A DNA stretch of 11,057 nucleotides from Planctomycetota bacterium. Its GTDB lineage: Bacteria; Planctomycetota; Phycisphaerae; UBA1845; UTPLA1. The notes under the pieces are model-generated. The model was given only the letters and a program-made list of their open reading frames with translations, was not told the origin of the DNA and did not search any database. Of this stretch, positions 6,430 through 11,057 are shown piece by piece. The DNA lies in NCBI GenBank assembly GCA_027295245.1, contig JAPULF010000016.1, forward strand, positions 1 through 11,057. The letters are read 5' to 3'. A program made the translations under genes and the position numbers. Positions within the stretch are counted from its first letter, which is position 1; every line of letters begins with the position of its first letter.

Positions 6430-8313
6430 TCACGGCGTGGCGGCGATCGGAAGCGCGAAGGTACCGTTCGGTTCCGAGACGAGTTCGTCTTTGTAGACTT
6501 CGCGAGAGTCGGGCGGAATTGCGGTCGGACGCTTCGTTTCAATCTCGTCGGGGCGGACCTTGACGACGCGCAGGGTTGCGCCGGGCACCGCTTTGCAGGG
6601 TTCGATGGGGCCGCGCCAGAGCCGCCATGCCCATTGGGCAGAGTCGACGGCCGTCTTGGCGAGCGCGGCCATGCCGATGACCTGCATGCCCACGTCGGCG
6701 CCGGACAGCCTTCGCTTCGGCTTGAAGATGGCGCCGAGCAGTGAGAGCGGGTTGTAGAATGTGGCGTAGCCCGCGATCAGATTGAACTGCTTGAGCCACG
6801 GCTTGGATTCGTTGCTGGCAACGACGTGGTTGCCGTCGAAGTGGGCCTCGTCGACGGGCTTGTGATTGATGTTCTTGAAGACAAGGCCATCCCGGTACGG
6901 CGTGTCGTAGAAATTCGTTCCGACGGCCGGGGTCAATGCCGTGATCTGCATGCTGATTGCGCCGGCCTTTCGCAGGTAGTGCACCTGGTTCATAAGGCCG
7001 TAAGGACTGTTCCGCGTGTAAAGCGGCTGGCCGTCGTGGTGCATCATCATCGGCATGGGACAGAGGCCGTTTTCGTTCATCGCGTGGAAGACCTCTTCGG
7101 TCTTGTCGCCTGCCTGTCCCTTCTTCACGACTGTGGCGGTCAGGTCCTCGACGCCGAACCAGAGGGCCCGGAGTCCCGCGCGGCGGGCCTGGGCGAACGT
7201 GTCGATGCTGTTGTAGGCGTCGTGGATGGTCGCTTCGGTGGCCCAGCGAACCCGTTTGTTGAATCGTCGGCCGTCGATGGTGCGCGTGGCAAGATGGTCA
7301 TAGATTTCCGTAAAGGTCTCACGCCGATTCAGGAAGTTGTCGTCGGTCCCGAAGAAATTGCGCAGCCCGACCTTCTGTTGCAAGAGGGTCATCTCGTCGC
7401 CGAGTCGCTCCGGGCTCTTGAAACGGAAAGAGTTTTGGTTGTATGCCGGAATCGGGCAATAGCTGCATCTGAACTTGCAGCCCTGCGTTATGATTAGAGA
7501 TGTGATGCGGGCCCGTTTGTGGATCGTGTCGAGCGAAACGGGTCGCCGTGACAGATTGTGTCCGCGGTGGGGGGGCTCCAGTTTGCTGAACGCCGCCAGC
7601 GGCATCGGCAATTCGTCCAGGTATTGGACTAATTTTTGAATGCCGGTATCGATTAAGTGGGCTTCGCCGCCGCCGGGAGGATCGACGCGATACACCAGGC
7701 CGGGGATATCGTGCAGGGCCTCGTTTTTTCGGGCCCGCAAGAAGGCCTGCCGCATTGTCTCCCCGGGAGACTTGTGTTCGAGCAGTCGTTCGAGCAGTTC
7801 AAACAGGACATAGGACTCGCCCGTAACGGCGACGTCGGCGTTGATCTCGCCGCGCTCGCCCTGCGCAAAGTAGTCCCACGGTTCGTAGATCGACTTGGGG
7901 CCGCCGCAGAGTATCAGCGGGCGTTTGTCCTCCGGAATCGTGAGGGCGTCCGCCACGAGTTTGTACGCCTCGCGGGCGTGGATCTGCATGCTGCTGACCA
8001 TGAGGATGTCCGGCAGGCGGCCGTCGATCAGCGCCCGAGAGGGTCGCACGTTAGGTGACCACAGTTGAAACACGATTCGGGAGCGGGTGAGGCCGGCGGC
8101 ATCGAGACCGTCCGCCACTGCCCGCACGCCGGCCGGAATGATTCTCGAATCGGCAAACAGAAACGGCAGCAGCCGTGTTCGCCGGTCGAAGGCGTACATT
8201 ATCAGCACGGTCAGTTCCCGCATTTGCGGGTTCGCCGAGAGACGCCTGCTCAGATCGGTGAGTGCTCCCGGCTTGGTGTATTCATCGCCCAGCGGGCGTT
8301 TTGCTAACTCCAT
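6430..8313 (-). CDS. Radical SAM protein with B12-binding-like N-terminal domain
   Basis: A 627-residue protein with the radical SAM cluster motif CxxxCxxC at C279, C283 and C286 (CKFRCSYCPIP), which ligates a 4Fe-4S cluster that cleaves S-adenosylmethionine. Residues of about 35-200 look like the Rossmann-type fold found in B12-binding radical SAM proteins (DILMVSSMQIH, then LILCGGPKSIYEP). The cobalamin-ligating DxHxxG signature is not visible, so base-off cobalamin binding is doubtful. The radical SAM core runs to about residue 490. A C-terminal extension of roughly 130 residues includes a helical, partly amphipathic stretch and no additional Cys-rich cluster motif. Relatives include methylthiotransferases, hopanoid and other lipid-tailoring enzymes, but nothing here fixes the reaction. 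The ATG at 8313 has only a weak AAGG 13 bases upstream. It is preceded by scpB at 114 bases and followed closely by the zinc-ribbon gene. The superfamily call is sure; the function is unknown. Confidence 0.88.
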   Translation of the reverse strand: MELAKRPLGDEYTKPGALTDLSRRLSANPQMRELTVLIMYAFDRRTRLLPFLFADSRIIPAGVRAVADGLDAAGLTRSRIVFQLWSPNVRPSRALIDGRLPDILMVSSMQIHAREAYKLVADALTIPEDKRPLILCGGPKSIYEPWDYFAQGERGEINADVAVTGESYVLFELLERLLEHKSPGETMRQAFLRARKNEALHDIPGLVYRVDPPGGGEAHLIDTGIQKLVQYLDELPMPLAAFSKLEPPHRGHNLSRRPVSLDTIHKRARITSLIITQGCKFRCSYCPIPAYNQNSFRFKSPERLGDEMTLLQQKVGLRNFFGTDDNFLNRRETFTEIYDHLATRTIDGRRFNKRVRWATEATIHDAYNSIDTFAQARRAGLRALWFGVEDLTATVVKKGQAGDKTEEVFHAMNENGLCPMPMMMHHDGQPLYTRNSPYGLMNQVHYLRKAGAISMQITALTPAVGTNFYDTPYRDGLVFKNINHKPVDEAHFDGNHVVASNESKPWLKQFNLIAGYATFYNPLSLLGAIFKPKRRLSGADVGMQVIGMAALAKTAVDSAQWAWRLWRGPIEPCKAVPGATLRVVKVRPDEIETKRPTAIPPDSREVYKDELVSEPNGTFALPIAATP

Positions 8314-8362
8314 TGGCTACCAACCTTAACAGTATCAGGGGGTCTCGGCAATGCAATTGCGG

Positions 8363-8391
8363 ATTCTAGCGCCGAGCCCGGCCTACGGCAT
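8363..8391 (-). promoter_or_regulatory. Weak internal promoter candidate before the radical SAM gene
   Basis: The 114-base gap between scpB and the radical SAM gene is the largest inside the minus-strand run. On the minus strand it contains TAGAAT (8368-8363), one mismatch from the -10 consensus. The best -35 at 17 bases (ATGCCG, 8391-8386) matches only three of six. A GCAAT-GCA-ATTGC inverted repeat (8348-8360) lies around the predicted start of transcription. This could allow the last four genes to be expressed apart from scpB, but the evidence is thin. The rest of the gap shows no small gene and no clear terminator. Confidence 0.2.
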
Positions 8392-8427
8392 TTTCGGTAC
8401 ATGGGGCGGTTTTGGGACAGTGTAGCC

Positions 8428-9237
8428 TCATTTTGATTCTTCGCTCGCGCTCTGCGTGGAGTTGGCGTCGGGCCCGTTTTCGTTCGTCGACGCATCGTCG
8501 GAATCGGTTCCTTCGGCCTCAGCGGCGTTTGGCGGCGTCTCCGGCGAATCTTGGCCCGGGGTTCCGCGGGCCGGCTCGCGGGCCCCTGAACTCAGGGCTT
8601 CCACACGCGGCAGATCATTCAGGCTCGGGAGCCCGAAAACTTCCAGAAAGCGCTTGGTCGTGCCGTAAAGCATGGGCCTGCCCAGATCCTCGGCCCGGCC
8701 GACGATCTTGACCAGATTCATCTCTCGCAGTCGGTTGATCACGTCGCCGACCGCCACTCCCCGGACGGCCTCGACCTCGGCGCGGGTACAGGGTTGTTTG
8801 TAGGCAACGATCGCGAGCGTCTCCATGGCGGCGGGGGAGAGCTTCGTTTCCTGGCGGGTCTGCAGCAGCTTCGCAAGCCAGGTATTGTAGGCCGGAAGCG
8901 TCATCATCTGGTAGCCGCCGGCGAGGAGCTCGATTCGGAAGGAGTTGCCGTTCGTCGCATAGGATTCGTTGAGCGATTCGATGTGCTTTCGAACGTCTCG
9001 GGCGTCCCCGACTCCCAGCACGGAGGATATCTTTGCTGCCGGCATCGGTGAATCGGCGGCGAACAGGATCGCTTCGACGACGTGCCGGGGGACTATTTCC
9101 GGGGCGGCATCGTCGGCGGTCGCGTCCTCCGGCGTCGTTTCCGGGGCGTCGTTCTCGTCCGTCGGCGCGTAGTTCCCGTCCAAATCGTGTTCTTCGTCCT
9201 GGGTCGTGACCCCTGTGGATGCGTCGTCGCCTTCCAT
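8428..9237 (-). CDS. scpB: Segregation and condensation protein B
   Basis: ScpB is the paired winged-helix subunit (kite family) of the bacterial SMC-ScpA-ScpB condensin, which compacts and segregates the chromosome. The conserved core spans residues of about 48-220: VVEAILFAADSPMP at the front of the first winged helix, the family hallmark TLAIVAYKQPCTRAEVEAVRG, then the second winged helix ending in GRPMLYGTTKRFLEVFGL. The protein is longer (269 residues) than typical ScpB (about 180-200) because of low-complexity, Asp/Glu-rich tails: about 47 residues at the N-terminus and about 45 at the C-terminus. The ATG at 9237 is supported by AGAGGAG (9247-9253 on the opposite strand) nine bases upstream, so the acidic N-terminus is probably real. 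scpA, often its neighbour, is not here. It is the first gene of the minus-strand run and is divergent from murI. Confidence 0.95.
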   Translation of the reverse strand: MEGDDASTGVTTQDEEHDLDGNYAPTDENDAPETTPEDATADDAAPEIVPRHVVEAILFAADSPMPAAKISSVLGVGDARDVRKHIESLNESYATNGNSFRIELLAGGYQMMTLPAYNTWLAKLLQTRQETKLSPAAMETLAIVAYKQPCTRAEVEAVRGVAVGDVINRLREMNLVKIVGRAEDLGRPMLYGTTKRFLEVFGLPSLNDLPRVEALSSGAREPARGTPGQDSPETPPNAAEAEGTDSDDASTNENGPDANSTQSASEESK

Positions 9238-9264
9238 GGCCGGCTGCTCCTCTTCAATGAGTCC

Positions 9265-9293
9265 ATGATATCACCGGACGGGTATGTCGTCCA
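9265..9293 (-). promoter_or_regulatory. Predicted sigma-70 type promoter for the scpB operon (extended -10)
   Basis: On the minus strand TGGACG (9293-9288; four of six to TTGACA) is followed after 17 bases by TATCAT (9270-9265; five of six to TATAAT). A TG one base before it gives an extended -10. Transcription would start near 9258, leaving about 20 untranslated bases that contain the AGAGGAG ribosome site for the ATG at 9237. Spacing and position fit well, but this is consensus matching by eye. Confidence 0.45.
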
Positions 9294-9316
9294 TCGGGAG
9301 GCGTCTTCCTGGCCGC

Positions 9317-9345
9317 TTGTGAACGACTCGCGGATTGACGATACT
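9317..9345 (+). promoter_or_regulatory. Predicted promoter for murI
   Basis: TTGTGA (9317-9322, four of six to the -35 consensus), then exactly 17 bases, then GATACT (9340-9345, four of six to the -10). Transcription would start near 9352, about 33 bases before the murI ATG and upstream of its AAGGAGG site. It is back to back with the scpB promoter candidate, with only 23 bases between the two -35 boxes. Both matches are moderate. Confidence 0.3.
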
Positions 9346-9384
9346 TACAGCAGGATTCGATGTGTGCCGCAAGGAGGCGATTTC

Positions 9385-10227
9385 ATGTCCGGTGATGCTC
9401 GGTGCATCGGCGTCTTTGATTCGGGTATCGGCGGGCTGACGGTCGTTCGGGAATTGCGGCGGCGGTTGCCAGGCGAGAATATTGTTTACTTCGGCGACAC
9501 CGCCCGCGTGCCGTACGGCATAAAAACGAGCGAAACCGTCACGCGTTTCGCCCGTCAGAACTGCGAATTCCTGCTTCGATTCGATCCCAAGCTTATCGTG
9601 GTGGCGTGCAACACGGCGAGCGCCACGGCCCTGCCGGAATTGGAGGCGATGCTCCCCGTGCCCGTGTGCGGCGTGGTGCTGCCGGGTGCCAAGGAGGCGA
9701 CCCTGCAATCGGAAGGCGGCACGATCGCGGTGATTGCCACGGAGGCGACGATCGCATCGGATGCTTACCGCCGGGCGATCAAACAGTACGACGAGCACGC
9801 CCGGGTGATTCAGAAGCCTTGTCCGCTCCTCGTCCCGATTGCCGAGGAAGGCCGCACGTGTACCGATCCGATCGTCCTCTCGGTGGTGCGGGATTACCTT
9901 GATCCGATCGTCCGGCTGGACCCCAAGATTCTGGTGCTGGGTTGCACGCACTATCCGTTGCTGCGGGACGCCATTGCAGAGGTTGCCGGAGAGGGAATTC
10001 GGTTGGTTGATTCGGGGGAGCAGACGGCGAAGGCGGTTGTTGAGCGACTGCGGGCCGGCGGAAAATTGTCGGACCGGGCCGAGGCGGGTAGTCTTGTCTC
10101 GTATGTCAGCGACAATCCGCAACGATTTCGGGAATTGGGCCAGCGCTTTCTGGATCACTCCGTCGTGGACGTCACCTGGGTCTCGCCCGAGCAGTTCTAT
10201 GCCCAGGATTTCGCGCAAGCGCGATAA
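9385..10227 (+). CDS. murI: Glutamate racemase
   Basis: MurI converts L-glutamate to D-glutamate in the cytoplasm for peptidoglycan precursor synthesis (substrate of MurD), without a cofactor. The 280-residue length is normal. The substrate loop FDSGIGG (11-17), FGDTARVPYG (36-45), the first catalytic cysteine C75 in VACNTAS, and the second catalytic cysteine C187 with H189 in GCTHYPLL are all intact. The frame is open upstream into the scpB antisense region, but the ATG at 9385 is clearly the start: AAGGAGG lies seven bases before it (9371-9377) and the protein aligns from residue 6. Its last 29 bases overlap the start of the next gene, so the two are probably cotranscribed and translationally coupled. 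Confidence 0.97.
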   Translation: MSGDARCIGVFDSGIGGLTVVRELRRRLPGENIVYFGDTARVPYGIKTSETVTRFARQNCEFLLRFDPKLIVVACNTASATALPELEAMLPVPVCGVVLPGAKEATLQSEGGTIAVIATEATIASDAYRRAIKQYDEHARVIQKPCPLLVPIAEEGRTCTDPIVLSVVRDYLDPIVRLDPKILVLGCTHYPLLRDAIAEVAGEGIRLVDSGEQTAKAVVERLRAGGKLSDRAEAGSLVSYVSDNPQRFRELGQRFLDHSVVDVTWVSPEQFYAQDFAQAR

Positions 10228-10999
10228 CTCCGTTCTTGGCCGAGGGGCGATCCGGGTCGCACTCTTGGCGCCGCTGTTCTGCATCATGGCTTCAGGGTGT
10301 TCATCGGGTTCGTGGGACTGGATGCGTTCGCGCAAGTCCATGGACTACTACCTCGACCTGGCGCTGGATGGGCGGACCCCCGACGAGCGGCGGCGCGGCG
10401 TCAACGGACTCGCGGAAAGCCCGGATGCCACGAGTGACGACGCCATTCGTGTGTTTGACGCGATCGCGCGAACCGACACGGACGCCATGGTCCGCGTTGC
10501 GGCGGTGCGGGGGCTGGGCAAGTCCGCGGACGCACGATCCGTCGAAACCGCGATCAAGCTCCTTGGCAGCGTCGATGTCAAGCGTGCGGATGTCCGTCCC
10601 GCGCCCCCGGCCGTGCGGTGGGAGTCGGCGAAGCTGCTCTTTGAAATCACGGATCAGTACACCTATGAGGAATCCCAGCGCGAGGCGATCGTGCGTGTAC
10701 TGCTGGAGCGCGTCAAACAGGACCGAGATCGCAATGTTCGGCTTGCGGCGATTGATACCCTGGCCTACTTCGCCGAAAGACCCGTTCCATCCGTCCTGAT
10801 CGACGTCTTGGACACCAGCGATTTCGCCGTCCAGCACACCGCGGAAAAAGCATTGATTGCCTTGACCGGCGTAACGCAAGGGCACGATTCAGACGCCTGG
10901 CGAGCGTGGCTTGCCGAGACGAAGGACCCCTTCGAACACGCCGGCGAAACCCCTCCGGAGCTTGTCCGCAAAGAAGATAAGCCCTGGTGGAAGCTATAG
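10199..10999 (+). CDS. HEAT-repeat lipoprotein
   Basis: A 266-residue protein starting at an ATG inside murI (29-base overlap). It has a basic N-terminus (RKR and two later Arg), a hydrophobic stretch VALLAPLFCIM and a lipobox-like ASGC with Cys at residue 34, so it is probably exported and lipid-anchored. The mature part has helical HEAT-type repeats: AMVRVAAVRGLGK, AVRWESAKLLFEI, NVRLAAIDTLAYF and AVQHTAEKALIAL, ending with a LTG then WRAWL pattern and a short charged tail finishing in WWKL. HEAT solenoids bind proteins and have no catalysis of their own; the partner is unknown. Adjacency to murI suggests cell-envelope work, but that is inference. The lipobox has Ala rather than Leu at -3, which is less common. 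There is no clear ribosome site, consistent with coupling to murI. A later start at the ATG at 10287 would remove the signal peptide and is less likely. Confidence 0.82.
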   Translation: MPRISRKRDNSVLGRGAIRVALLAPLFCIMASGCSSGSWDWMRSRKSMDYYLDLALDGRTPDERRRGVNGLAESPDATSDDAIRVFDAIARTDTDAMVRVAAVRGLGKSADARSVETAIKLLGSVDVKRADVRPAPPAVRWESAKLLFEITDQYTYEESQREAIVRVLLERVKQDRDRNVRLAAIDTLAYFAERPVPSVLIDVLDTSDFAVQHTAEKALIALTGVTQGHDSDAWRAWLAETKDPFEHAGETPPELVRKEDKPWWKL

Positions 11000-11057
11000 G
11001 TCGCCCTGGCAAGCGTTCATCAGGTGGATTGCCCGCGGCGTATTCGCTCGTAGAGAT

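Noticed and set aside
6430..8313. Assignment of the radical SAM protein to a hopanoid-tailoring family (HpnR or HpnJ)
   Set aside because: The overall architecture is similar, but no other hopanoid gene is present and nothing in the sequence identifies that family specifically.
9082..9384. An N-terminal extension of murI reaching back into the scpB region
   Set aside because: The extra 101 residues are not racemase-like and are antisense to scpB. A strong AAGGAGG site and the family start both point to 9385.
9271..10341. Long minus-strand open frame (356 codons) opposite murI
   Set aside because: murI is unmistakable on the plus strand with both catalytic cysteines. The antisense translation is rich in Arg, Gln and His and has no recognisable domain.
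11000..11057. The start of another gene at the right edge
   Set aside because: Only 58 bases remain after the lipoprotein stop, with no ribosome site and start codon pair and no clear terminator.

Overview
The window comes from a GC-rich bacterial chromosome. The gene content and protein style suggest a Planctomycetota-like organism, perhaps a Phycisphaerae relative: a HEAT-repeat lipoprotein ending in an ALTG...W..W pattern, an orphan scpB, a B12-type radical SAM protein and a tandem M16 peptidase. This lineage call is an inference from style only. No rRNA, tRNA, CRISPR array, insertion sequence or phage gene is visible. Coding density is very high, and no gene-free stretch exceeds 150 bases.

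Layout. (1) Positions 2-2260, plus strand: the 3' part of a tandem-domain M16 (insulinase/pitrilysin family) zinc peptidase whose catalytic HxxEH copy lies off the left edge. (2) Positions 9237 down to 2273, minus strand: five genes in one direction with short gaps (114, 17, 38 and 31 bases), probably one operon. In transcription order they are scpB (chromosome segregation), a radical SAM protein with a B12-binding-like N-terminal fold, a 107-residue ribbon-helix-helix plus zinc-ribbon protein, a solitary N6-adenine DNA methyltransferase with a TaqI/Eco57I-type target-recognition domain, and an LplT-like MFS transporter fused to a PlsC-type acyltransferase. The last gene converges on the M16 gene, with an inverted repeat across the 12-base gap. 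(3) Positions 9385-10999, plus strand: murI (glutamate racemase), then an overlapping gene for a HEAT-repeat lipoprotein. The scpB and murI starts face each other across a 147-base divergent region that contains a promoter candidate for each direction.

How the genes may work together. murI makes D-glutamate for peptidoglycan. The MFS-PlsC fusion resembles a one-polypeptide lysophospholipid flippase and reacylation module. scpB serves condensin (SMC-ScpA-ScpB). The middle of the minus-strand run, radical SAM then RHH/zinc protein then orphan methyltransferase, is the least familiar part. The small protein looks like a metal-binding DNA-binding protein and could regulate the operon or partner the methyltransferase. 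No restriction nuclease is present, so a defence role is not supported.
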